NCBI RefSeq assembly: GCF_035917235.1
Contig: NZ_CP108423.1
Coordinates: 3,351,001 to 3,415,000 of the forward strand
Source of the DNA: Streptomyces sp. NBC_01294
Lineage (GTDB): Bacteria; Actinomycetota; Actinomycetes; Streptomycetales; Streptomycetaceae
Length of the DNA stretch: 64,000 bases
Direction of reading: 5' to 3'
The stretch's first letter is position 1, and every line of letters starts with the position of its first letter. The notes under the pieces are model-generated. The model ran no database searches and was not told where the DNA came from. It worked only from the letters and a program-made list of their open reading frames with translations. Made by a program: the position numbers and the translations under genes. This document shows positions 55,791 through 64,000 of the stretch, one piece after another.

Positions 55791-56990
55791 TCAGTTCGTG
55801 GAGATGAGCTTCAGCTCGGGGTGCGCCGTGCCGCCTTCGATGGCGGTCGAGGAGATGTGCGAGACGACGCGGTCGTCGGCCGGGTCGTTCGCCGGGTCGT
55901 CGTGCACCAGCAGGTGCTCGTACGTCGTCGCGCGCTGCGCCGGGGTGCGGCCCGCCTTGCGGATCAGGTCGATGATCTCCTGGCGGTTGGAGCGGTGCTT
56001 GGCGCCCGCCGAGGAGACGACGTTCTCCTCCAGCATGATCGAGCCGAGGTCGTCCGCGCCGTAGTGCAGCGAGAGCTGGCCCGCCTCCTTGCCGACGGTC
56101 AGCCAGGAGCCCTGGATGTGGGCGACGTTGTCGAGGAACAGGCGTGCGATCGCGATCATGCGCAGGTACTCGAAGATCGTCGCCTGCGTGCGGCCCTTGA
56201 GGCGGTTGTTCTCGGGCTGGTAGGTGTACGGGATGAAGGCGCGGAAGCCGCCCGTGCGGTCCTGGGTGTCCCGGATCATCGCGATGTGCTCGATGCGCTC
56301 GGCGTTGGTCTCGCCGGTGCCCATCAGCATGGTGGAGGTGGACTCCACGCCCAGCTTGTGGGCGATCTCCATGATCTCCAGCCAGCGCTCGCCGGACTCC
56401 TTGAGCGGGGCGATCGCCGTGCGCGGCCGCTCCGGCAGCAGTTCGGCGCCGGCGCCCGCGAAGGAGTCGAGACCCGCCGCGTGGATGCGCTGGATGGCCT
56501 CCTCCGCGGAGACCCCCGAGATGCGGGCCATGTGCTCGACCTCGGACGCGCCGAGGGAGTGGATGACCAGCTGCGGGAAGTCCTTCTTGATGGCGGAGAA
56601 GTGGTGCTCGTAGTACTCGACGCCGTAGTCCGGGTGGTGCCCGCCCTGGAACATGATCTGCGTGCCGCCGAGCTCGACGGTCTCCGCGCAGCGGCGCAGG
56701 ATGTCGTCGAGGTCGCGGGACCAGCCCTTCTTCGCGTCCTTGGGGGCCGCGTAGAAGGCGCAGAACTTGCACGCCGTGACGCACACGTTGGTGTAGTTGA
56801 TGTTCCGCTCGATGATGTACGTCGCGATGTGCTCGGTACCGGCGTAGCGGCGGCGGCGCACCGCGTCGGCCGCCTGGCCGAGCGCGTGCAGCGGCGCGTG
56901 GCGGTAGAGGTCGAGTGCCTCTTCCCTGGTGATCCGGCCCCCCGCGGCGGCGCGGTCGAGGACAGACTGGAGAACGGCCTGGTCGGTCAC
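55791..56990 (-). CDS. mqnC: Cyclic dehypoxanthinyl futalosine synthase
   Basis: 399 residues, radical-SAM enzyme of the futalosine menaquinone pathway; it cyclises dehypoxanthine futalosine. Radical-SAM cysteines Cys70, Cys74 and Cys77 sit in NVCVTACKFCAFY. Also seen: GGTQIMFQGGHHPDYGVEYY, ESTSTMLMGTGET and the C-terminal SAGAKHRSNRQEII. The family MqnC is distinguished from MqnE by this HHPD block. Downstream gene follows by 13 bp. Confidence 0.95.
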   Translation of the reverse strand: MTDQAVLQSVLDRAAAGGRITREEALDLYRHAPLHALGQAADAVRRRRYAGTEHIATYIIERNINYTNVCVTACKFCAFYAAPKDAKKGWSRDLDDILRRCAETVELGGTQIMFQGGHHPDYGVEYYEHHFSAIKKDFPQLVIHSLGASEVEHMARISGVSAEEAIQRIHAAGLDSFAGAGAELLPERPRTAIAPLKESGERWLEIMEIAHKLGVESTSTMLMGTGETNAERIEHIAMIRDTQDRTGGFRAFIPYTYQPENNRLKGRTQATIFEYLRMIAIARLFLDNVAHIQGSWLTVGKEAGQLSLHYGADDLGSIMLEENVVSSAGAKHRSNRQEIIDLIRKAGRTPAQRATTYEHLLVHDDPANDPADDRVVSHISSTAIEGGTAHPELKLISTN

Positions 56991-57068
56991 CGGTGAGTCA
57001 CCTTTCGGCGGTGTGTCTGTGTCAAGGTCCGGACCGATCCAGCCTACGCCAGGGCCGGGCGACGGATT

Positions 57069-58877
57069 TCAGGGGCTGCGGGTGAGGTCGCCTTCGGGGT
57101 TTCCGGCCGGGCCGTCGCCCGACCTGTAGTGGAGGGTCCCGTCGGCGTTGAGGGCGAAGCGCTCGTCGGCGGAGCCGTTGGAGCAGACCCCGGGTGCCGG
57201 GTTGGGGCCGCCCGAGGTGTCCAGGACCACCGAGCGGTCGGTGGCGGAGGAGAGCTTCCAGTCGCCGCTGCAGTCGGTGCCGAGGATCGCCAGGACCGAC
57301 TTGTCGCGGGCGACGACCTCGCCGACCTTGCCGGCCTTGATGGTGATCTCGAACTCCGTGGACAGGCCGAGGCGGGCGGTGGTGACCGTGCCCTTCCAGG
57401 TGCCGACGAGTTCCTTGGGGACGTCGTCCCGGGTCCCCTTGGGCGCGGCGCTGCCACTGCCGGAGGGGGCAGGGGTCGCGGCCGGGTCCCCTGTCCGGTC
57501 CGGCGCCGGGGAGGCCGGGCCCGAGGCGGAGGTGCGGGGGCCGCCGTCCGCGAGGTCGCGCTCCTTCTCGCCCTGGCCGGGCAGCAGCCCCATCCCGTAC
57601 AGCCCGCCGGACAGCACGGCGAGCACGGCCGCCGCGGCGAGGACGAGCGTGCAGCTGAAACGGCGGCCCGCCGCGGCGACGGTGACCTGCCGCCCCGGCG
57701 CCTCGGAGCCGGTCCGCTGCCCGGGCAGTTCGCCGCCGGCGGTGTGGGCCGGCGAGCCGTAGGGGCCACCGCCGCCCGCCGTCTCGGTCGGGGCCCCGAA
57801 CATCCCGGCGCCCGTGCCGGGGAAGCCGTACGGGCCCGCCGGAGCGGGTGCGGGGCCGAGGCCCTGGCCTCCGTAGGACGGGTCGGGCGACCCGAAGCCG
57901 GCGCCGGCGCCGGCCTGGCCTCCGTGGGAGGCGGCGGTGAACGGCACCGGGCCCGAAGGCTGCTCCTGGACCGCGCCGCCCCCGGAGGTGTCGGCGTCGA
58001 GGTCCAGCAGCGCCACCGCGGCCCGGCTGGCCTCCTCGACCAGGGGCCCGGGAAGCCAGCCGGGGGTGCCCAGCGCCCCGCCGAGGGCCGCCGCGACCGC
58101 CTCGGGGGCCGGCCGGTCGGCGGCCGTCTTGGCCAGGCAGGCCTCGATCAGATCGCGCAGCGCACCCGCCGGGAGCGCGCCGAGCTCGGGCGGCTCGTGG
58201 ACCACCTTGTAGAGGAGGGTGGCCGAGTTGTCCCCGGTGAAGGGCGGCCTCCCGGTCGCCGCGAAGGCCAGCACCGCGCCGAGCGAGAACACGTCGGCCG
58301 CCCCGGTGATGCCCTTGCCGAGGATCTGCTCGGGCGACATGTAGCCGGGCGAGCCGACGGAGACCCCGGTGGAGGTGAGCGAGGCGGTGCCGTCCGTGGC
58401 CCGCGCGATCCCGAAGTCGATCAGCCGCGGCCCGTCGAGCGTGAGCATCACGTTCGACGGCTTCACGTCCCGGTGGACGAGGCCCAGCCCGTGCACGGCC
58501 ACCAGGGCGCGGGCCAGCCCCGCGCCGATGGCCCGTACGGAGGTCTCGGGGAGCGGCCCGTGCGCGGCCAGCGCCCGGTCCAGGGAGGGGCCGGCCACGT
58601 ACCCGGTGGCCACCCACGGCACCGGGGCCTCGGGATCCGCGTCCAGCACCGGCGCGGTCCACTCGCCGCCCACCCGGCGGGCCGCCTCGACCTCGCGGCG
58701 GAAGCGGGCCCGGAACTCCTCGTCGGAGGCGAAATGCGGGTGCACGATCTTGACGGCGACGGTCCGGCCGCCCGCACTGCGCCCCAGGTAGACCCGGCCC
58801 ATCCCACCCGCGCCGAGCCGGCCGAGCAGCCGGTACGCACCGATGGTCCGCGGCTCACCGGCTTCGAGCGGCTGCAT
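57069..58877 (-). CDS. Membrane Ser/Thr protein kinase (PASTA-less, Hanks type)
   Basis: 602 residues from ATG 58877 (MQPLEAGEP), preferred over an ATG 14 codons upstream. The kinase domain spans about 15-275: glycine loop GAGGMG (22-27), Lys43, catalytic HRDVKPSN with Asp137, DFG with Asp154, and SPGYMSPEQ in the activation loop. A Gly/Pro-rich juxtamembrane part and one helix (about 405-432) lead to an extracellular 170-residue domain with paired Cys (GTDCSGDW, PGVCSNG) and no PASTA repeats. Ligand unknown. Not obviously in an operon. Confidence 0.93.
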   Translation of the reverse strand: MQPLEAGEPRTIGAYRLLGRLGAGGMGRVYLGRSAGGRTVAVKIVHPHFASDEEFRARFRREVEAARRVGGEWTAPVLDADPEAPVPWVATGYVAGPSLDRALAAHGPLPETSVRAIGAGLARALVAVHGLGLVHRDVKPSNVMLTLDGPRLIDFGIARATDGTASLTSTGVSVGSPGYMSPEQILGKGITGAADVFSLGAVLAFAATGRPPFTGDNSATLLYKVVHEPPELGALPAGALRDLIEACLAKTAADRPAPEAVAAALGGALGTPGWLPGPLVEEASRAAVALLDLDADTSGGGAVQEQPSGPVPFTAASHGGQAGAGAGFGSPDPSYGGQGLGPAPAPAGPYGFPGTGAGMFGAPTETAGGGGPYGSPAHTAGGELPGQRTGSEAPGRQVTVAAAGRRFSCTLVLAAAAVLAVLSGGLYGMGLLPGQGEKERDLADGGPRTSASGPASPAPDRTGDPAATPAPSGSGSAAPKGTRDDVPKELVGTWKGTVTTARLGLSTEFEITIKAGKVGEVVARDKSVLAILGTDCSGDWKLSSATDRSVVLDTSGGPNPAPGVCSNGSADERFALNADGTLHYRSGDGPAGNPEGDLTRSP

Positions 58878-58971
58878 CGCGTCCCCCAATTCCCCGTGGT
58901 GCCGGGCGCCTTGTGCCACCCGGCCGACAGCAGCCTAGGGCGTGCCGGCCGGGAGGGCGTGTCCCGTCACC

Positions 58972-59009
58972 CTTTTGCATTTCCCTTCCGCGATCGGAAA
59001 TGCAAAAAG
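58972..59009 (-). terminator. Terminator past mqnA
   Basis: CTTTTGCATTTCC (58972-58984) pairs with GGAAATGCAAAAAG (58996-59009), 68 bp past the mqnA stop on the minus strand. Unusually AT-rich arms for this genome. Confidence 0.65.
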
Positions 59010-59076
59010 CCGTGAATTCCCGGGAAACTTCGCATTCGCCCGTCCGGCCCGTCCGGCTACCTCGGGGTAAACCCGG

Positions 59077-59949
<873 letters not shown>

Positions 59950-60084
59950 CTAGCCCCCGCATCCGCGTCAGCCTTCGGGCGGGTCTCAAACGTCCGGGTG
60001 ACGTGATCTTTCCCTCTGGTCTCGGCCGCAGGGTGCGTGCTAGGCTCGACGCAAGTTGCAGTTTGGTTTCCCTTGCAGTACGAG

Positions 60085-60122
60085 GCCTGCGGAGAATGTG
60101 ACCCGCAGGCTTTTGTAGTTTT
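60085..60122 (+). promoter_or_regulatory. Attenuator-like hairpin in the csp leader
   Basis: GCCTGCGG (60085-60092) pairs exactly with CCGCAGGC (60103-60110), followed by TTTTGTAGTTTT. It has every mark of an intrinsic terminator, yet lies inside the leader of the cold-shock gene, 55 bp before the ATG. A -10-like TAGGCT is at 60041-60046. Confidence 0.65.
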
Positions 60123-60177
60123 CAGACTTCTTAGCAGGTTCTGGAGCAGGGCGACCCTTTGGCCCATAGGAGGGCTC

Positions 60178-60381
60178 ATGGCTACCGGAACCGTGAAGTG
60201 GTTCAACGCTGAAAAGGGCTTCGGCTTCATCGCCCAGGACGGCGGCGGCCCGGATGTCTTCGTCCACTACTCCGCGATCAACGCCTCTGGCTTCCGCTCC
60301 CTCGAGGAGAACCAGATGGTGAACTTCGACGTCACGCAGGGTCCGAAGGGCCCGCAGGCGGAGAACGTCACCCCGGCCTAG
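60178..60381 (+). CDS. Cold-shock protein (CspA family)
   Basis: 67 residues, OB-fold RNA/DNA chaperone. RNP1 KGFGFI and RNP2 VFVHYSA are intact ([18 protein letters not shown]). AGGAGG lies 6 bases before the ATG. A 130-nt leader, long like those of other cold-shock genes, contains the attenuator-like hairpin. Two strong terminators follow. Confidence 0.96.
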   Translation: MATGTVKWFNAEKGFGFIAQDGGGPDVFVHYSAINASGFRSLEENQMVNFDVTQGPKGPQAENVTPA

Positions 60382-60423
60382 TCGCCTGGGCCAACCTGTC
60401 GCGGGTTGGAAATGCAGTACCCA

Positions 60424-60474
60424 AGGAGCCCTGTCCCCTCTGCGCGAGCAGAGCGGCAGGGCTCCTGCCTTTTT
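60424..60474 (+). terminator. Intrinsic terminator after csp
   Basis: A 10-bp outer stem (AGGAGCCCTG/CAGGGCTCCT) with an inner CTCTGC-GCGA-GCAGAG hairpin, then GCCTTTTT: a rare textbook T-tract terminator in this genome. Confidence 0.92.
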
Positions 60475-60497
60475 CCCCTCCCGGGTGGGGTGACCGG

Positions 60498-60545
60498 AAC
60501 GCCCTGGGGCCCGCACCGTGTGCACGGTGCGGGCCCCAGGGCGTT
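60498..60545. terminator. Perfect 23-bp bidirectional hairpin
   Basis: Positions 60498-60520 are the exact reverse complement of 60523-60545 around a TG centre. It ends 19 bp from the stop of the convergent transglycosylase gene and backs up the csp terminator. Confidence 0.9.
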
Positions 60546-60564
60546 CGCGCGTTGACTGCTCCGG

Positions 60565-62235
60565 CTACTTCGGGGCGTCCGGGGTCGGGACGGGGGCCGG
60601 GGCCGGGGTGGGGGCCGTGATGGTGATCGACAGGATCAGCGTCACGCCCTCCGGGGTGGTCAGGCGCAGCTGGTACTTGCCCGGGGCGAGGTCGGCGTCC
60701 GTGAAGAGCTCCGGGAGGACGATCCTGCCGTCGGCGCCGGTCGTGGCCAGCGGGAGGCCGAAGACCTTCTTGCCGGTCTCGTCCTTGAAGTACGGGCCCT
60801 TCGCGGTCGCCGGGTCCGCCGGGACCCACTTGCCGTCCTTCTCCTCGCCCAGGCCGACGACGGCGCCGGACACGGCGACCGCCTTGCCCTTGGCCGTGGC
60901 GAGGACCTCGACGCCCGTGACGCTCTTGCCGGCGACCGCCTCCAGCGGCTTCGAGCCGTCCGGACGGGACAGCAGGTCGGCGACCGGAGCCGTGACCTTG
61001 CCCTCGAGGTTCTGGGTGAGCCTGGCCGTGGTGTCGTAGGCCGAGACGCGGAGCGTGAAGGTGCCCGCCTTGGCGCCCGCCGTCAGGGCGGGCGCGGACG
61101 CGATGCCGTCGGCGCCCGTCTTGACCGACACGGACTTCTCGGAACCGAAGCGGGTGCCGGTGGCGTCGTCCTCGACCGCGAAGATCACGTCCCGGCCGGC
61201 GGCGGGCTTGCCGTCGCTGAGGACCAGCTTGACCCGCGGAACCACGGTGAAGGCCGCCCCGGTCTCGGCAGTGAGCCCCGGACCGGCGAGCACCGTCAGC
61301 TCGGAGAGGTGCGGGGCCGGCTTCTCCGGAGTCGGAGTCGGCTTGGGGGTCGGCGTCGGGGTCGGCGTCGGGGTCGGCGTCGGCGTGGGCTTCGGGTTCG
61401 GCGTCGGGGTGATCGGCGTCTGCGGCGTGGGCAGGGTGCCCGACTCCTGCGGCGGGTAGTTCCCGACGGGCGGGTTCGCCACCTCGGTGGCGCCGCCGTT
61501 CTGGTACTGCCGCATGAACCCGAGCACGGTGTTCACGTACTCGCGGGAGTTGTTGTAGCTGAGGATCGCGGAGTCGAGCTTGGCCGCGTTCGACAGGTCC
61601 CGGTCGCCCGCGCACAGGTAGAGGCCCGCACCCAGCGCCGCGTCGTAGATGTTGTTCGGGTCGCGCTTGGCGTCGCCGTTGCCGTCGGCGCCCCACGTGG
61701 CCCAGGTGGACGGGATGAACTGCATCGGGCCGACGGCCCGGTCGTACACCGCGTCCGCGTCCCACTCGCCCTTGTCGGTGTCCCGGATCTCGGCGAAGCC
61801 GTTGCCGTCGAGCCGGGGGCCGCGGATCGGCTTCTCGGTGTAGCCGTCGGCCTTGAGCCCGTAGCCGGAGGCGTGGACGGACTCGACCCGTCCGATGCCC
61901 GCGAGCAGCTGCCAGGGCAGCTTGCAGCCGGGGAGCGCGGCTGCCACGGACAGCTCGGCGCGGTGGTAGGCGTCGAGGGCGGTCGCGGGTATCCCGCTGG
62001 CCCCCTCCTGGGCTCCGGCGCCCGCGGGCGGCGGGTCGGCGACGATGTCGGGCAGGTCCAGTCGGGCGTCACCACGGTCAGTGGCCTGCGGACTGTCCGG
62101 GGTCGGCTCGGACTCTCCCGCGTCGGCGGTCGACGGATTGGTCACGACCGCGGCAGTGGTCAGGCTGGCCGCGAGCGCGGCCGTGCACAGGACCTTGCGC
62201 GAGGTGTTGACGAGGTGACGGTGAAGCGGCTTCAC
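60565..62235 (-). CDS. Secreted lytic murein transglycosylase with Ig-like C-terminus
   Basis: 556 residues. Signal peptide (KVLCTAALAASLTTAAVV, STADAG). The transglycosylase domain (about 85-240) has the catalytic Glu in LLAGIGRVESVHASGYG, then DRAVGPMQFIPSTWATWGAD and LSYNNSREYVNTVLGF, typical of the MltB-like family in actinobacteria. A Pro-Thr repeat linker (about 270-305) leads to a beta-rich tail of roughly 245 residues, probably Ig-like. It cleaves glycan strands of the wall. Convergent with csp. Confidence 0.92.
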   Translation of the reverse strand: MKPLHRHLVNTSRKVLCTAALAASLTTAAVVTNPSTADAGESEPTPDSPQATDRGDARLDLPDIVADPPPAGAGAQEGASGIPATALDAYHRAELSVAAALPGCKLPWQLLAGIGRVESVHASGYGLKADGYTEKPIRGPRLDGNGFAEIRDTDKGEWDADAVYDRAVGPMQFIPSTWATWGADGNGDAKRDPNNIYDAALGAGLYLCAGDRDLSNAAKLDSAILSYNNSREYVNTVLGFMRQYQNGGATEVANPPVGNYPPQESGTLPTPQTPITPTPNPKPTPTPTPTPTPTPTPKPTPTPEKPAPHLSELTVLAGPGLTAETGAAFTVVPRVKLVLSDGKPAAGRDVIFAVEDDATGTRFGSEKSVSVKTGADGIASAPALTAGAKAGTFTLRVSAYDTTARLTQNLEGKVTAPVADLLSRPDGSKPLEAVAGKSVTGVEVLATAKGKAVAVSGAVVGLGEEKDGKWVPADPATAKGPYFKDETGKKVFGLPLATTGADGRIVLPELFTDADLAPGKYQLRLTTPEGVTLILSITITAPTPAPAPVPTPDAPK

Positions 62236-62770
62236 AGTGCGGCGATCCCCCCAAGGAGCCGTCCAAGGTATACGGCCGGGTCAGCCGTGAATATCCACTG
62301 TCTATCAGGTATTCGCACGCGACTTGCCGTCCCCCCGGCAGATGTGACGCACCATTCGTCTCGGCTTCACCGGGATCTCGTGACCGATCGGACAACCGGC
62401 CCAACTCCCTGCCCGGATTACCCCGATGACTCCCCGTTTACAACTGGGCCCGAACGGCCGGGAGCTCCGTCCGCCCGTGCTGTGCGGCGGCCGGGCTCCC
62501 GTGTGAGGCGTACGCGGCACGACTGGGTCTGGTTTCAGCCACAACCACCTCTGACCAGCCACGCTCACGCCGCACACGGGGCGGTGTGACCCACGTCACC
62601 GACGGGAAATCCGGAAAGCGCGATGAGTTCCGGGGAGCGCGGCAGCATCTCTTGCGTACCCACCGGCCAGGGCCAGGAATCCGGCCCGCCCACGGCCCGC
62701 CTGACGGGACCGCACGGGGCGGGCCCGCCAGGCAGGGGCCGTTACGGAGAAGGGAGCGGGGCGCGGGCGG
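62236..62770. other. 535-bp intergenic region upstream of the transglycosylase
   Basis: No coding bias seen. GTGACCCACGTCAC (62586-62599) is a near-palindrome that fits the loose Streptomyces Crp pattern. A plausible promoter for the transglycosylase (TATACC, minus strand, about 62266) is weak. No riboswitch was recognised. Confidence 0.4.
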
Positions 62771-63877
62771 TCACCGCCAGACGACGGCCCGCCACTGGAC
62801 CTGCCAGGTCCCCGCGCTGCCCACGTTGCCCGCGACGCTCCCGGCCGCGTTGATGGCGACCGGGTCGGCCTCGTCGAGGCCGGCGGGCACGGGAAGCGCG
62901 GTCACCCGGCCCTGCGCGTCCCAGGTCACGGCGAACTCGTCGGAGGTGCCGACGCTGGTTCCCGCGTCGTTGATGCCCCGGACGAAGGTGTGGCCCGTGC
63001 CGCGCAGCAGTGCGAGCTCCGTGGTGCTGGTCGTACTCCAGCGCAAGGAGCGGTCCTTGACGGTCGCGACCACGACGTCGGCGTTGTTGAGCTGCACGGA
63101 ACGCGCGCTGAAGTCCTGGGACGGCAGCGCGCCCAGCTTCCTGCCGAGCGGGGCACGGACCGCCTTCCACGTCCCGTTCTCGTCGGTCGCCCGACCCACC
63201 ACCGTGCCGCGGTCGTTGATCGCGGACGGCTCGCTGTACGAGCCGCCGAGCGAACCGAGGTCGTGGACGCGGCCCGTACGGTCCCAGCGCACGGACCGGG
63301 TCTTGTCGCCGGGCACGGACACGTGGCCGGTGATCTCTCCCCTCTCGTTGATCGCGGTGGCCGCGCCCCCGTCCGCCCGCGGGGGCAGGCGCAGTACGGT
63401 CGCCCGGCCGTCGGCGCCCCAGCGGACGGGGAGCGTGGTGGAGTCGGTCGAGACCTGGCCCACGGCGACGCGGGAGCCGTTGATGTCCCGGGCCTCGCCG
63501 CGGACATGGCCCGGCGGCTCCTCCAGCCGGGTGAGGACGCCTGCCGCGTCCCATCGGGCGGCGTGCCGTACGCCGTCCGGTGTGGCGGTGAAACCGGCCA
63601 CGGTGCCGCCATCGACGATCTTGACCGCCTCGGCGGTCCCCGCACCGCCGCCGACGGCCTGCAGAGGGGTGAGGGAACCGTCGGCGCCCCACCGTACGAG
63701 GGAGCCGTTGCCGTTCGCGTCCAGCGAGAGCCCGACAACGTCTCCCGCGTCGTTCATCGCCTGGACCGAGCTGCTGGTGTGGCCTGCCAGGAGGGGCAGT
63801 TCGTACATCGCGCCGGCGTCGGACGCGGGCGGTACCACCGTCATGGACAACATCGCGGAAAGGACCACGGGTAACAA
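62771..63877 (-). CDS. Secreted HAF-repeat (beta-propeller-like) protein
   Basis: 368 residues from a TTG start with GGGGAG 6-7 bases upstream. A short signal peptide (LPVVLSAMLSMTVVPPASDA) is followed by repeats of the type AMNDAGDVVGLSLDANG, AINERGEITGHV, AINDRGTVVGRATDENG and GINDAGTSVGTSD, about every 45 residues. This is the HAF motif of extracellular proteins of unknown role. The repeats end with the domain VNIN-like VAINAAGSVAGNV. No partner gene is visible before the window ends. Confidence 0.8.
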   Translation of the reverse strand: MLPVVLSAMLSMTVVPPASDAGAMYELPLLAGHTSSSVQAMNDAGDVVGLSLDANGNGSLVRWGADGSLTPLQAVGGGAGTAEAVKIVDGGTVAGFTATPDGVRHAARWDAAGVLTRLEEPPGHVRGEARDINGSRVAVGQVSTDSTTLPVRWGADGRATVLRLPPRADGGAATAINERGEITGHVSVPGDKTRSVRWDRTGRVHDLGSLGGSYSEPSAINDRGTVVGRATDENGTWKAVRAPLGRKLGALPSQDFSARSVQLNNADVVVATVKDRSLRWSTTSTTELALLRGTGHTFVRGINDAGTSVGTSDEFAVTWDAQGRVTALPVPAGLDEADPVAINAAGSVAGNVGSAGTWQVQWRAVVWR

Positions 63878-64000
63878 GAAGATCTCCCCTGTCTTCTCGG
63901 AATTCGACGCCCGCCCCCTCCCCCGCCGCGGTCGCGAAGAAACGCTTCCGGTAAGCGGTCGGGCGGCTGGGCGGTCCGTACCCGGCGGCGCAGGGAGCGG

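Overview
The window is a chromosomal segment of a high-GC actinomycete, almost certainly a Streptomyces. The signs are GC at nearly every third codon position, frequent GTG starts, GTGA/ATGA start-stop overlaps, a 14-gene nuoA-N operon, the futalosine menaquinone genes mqnA and mqnC, snapalysin/I36-type secreted proteins, and a GC-rich intergenic repeat I recognise from Streptomyces genomes. No rRNA, tRNA, CRISPR array, transposase or integrase was seen.

Layout. 1-2360: korA (cut by the window edge) and korB, a 2-oxoacid:ferredoxin oxidoreductase. 2570-6061: a QorB-like quinone reductase, a RarD transporter and a secreted M28 aminopeptidase. 6119-6767: a small toxin-antitoxin-like pair with a perfect palindromic operator. 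6886-9340: a secreted LolA-like protein and a long-chain polyprenyl diphosphate synthase. 9531-15009: a CocE-type hydrolase with its nucleophile replaced by Ala, a HAD phosphatase, fumarylacetoacetase and a GntR/UTRA regulator. 15051-21016: a compact cluster of a 2x[4Fe-4S] ferredoxin, a sulfonate/nitrate-type ABC importer (its binding-protein gene carries two frameshifts) and an AprA-like flavoprotein fused to C-terminal HEAT repeats. 21139-22489: a secreted protein and a Uma2 nuclease-fold protein. 22557-38449 (minus strand): the complete complex I operon nuoA-nuoN behind a Rex-type operator. 39238-40080: an NlpC/P60 cell-wall hydrolase. 40186-48788: a tandemly duplicated four-gene module (large lipoprotein, I36-like secreted protein, small lipoprotein, HlyD-like adaptor), with a collapsed adaptor remnant in copy 1, followed by a MacB-like ABC exporter. 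48836-59940: menaquinone genes (side-chain reductase, menG, mqnC, mqnA) among a GNAT enzyme, glutaminase, a DUF3152 protein, a small LuxR protein, a degenerate amidohydrolase and a Ser/Thr kinase. 50758-51961 holds a ~1.2 kb inverted-repeat element between two convergent genes. 60178-63877: a cold-shock protein with an attenuator-like leader, a secreted lytic transglycosylase and a HAF-repeat secreted protein.

How it fits together. The core theme is respiration: polyprenyl synthase, MqnA, MqnC, MenG and a geranylgeranyl-reductase-like enzyme make and finish menaquinone, the electron acceptor for complex I, and KorAB supplies reduced ferredoxin. The accessory theme is cell-surface and export biology. 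The strongest candidates for undescribed biology are the AprA-like/HEAT flavoprotein cluster (15051-21016) and the duplicated lipoprotein/I36/adaptor/ABC exporter locus (40186-48788).
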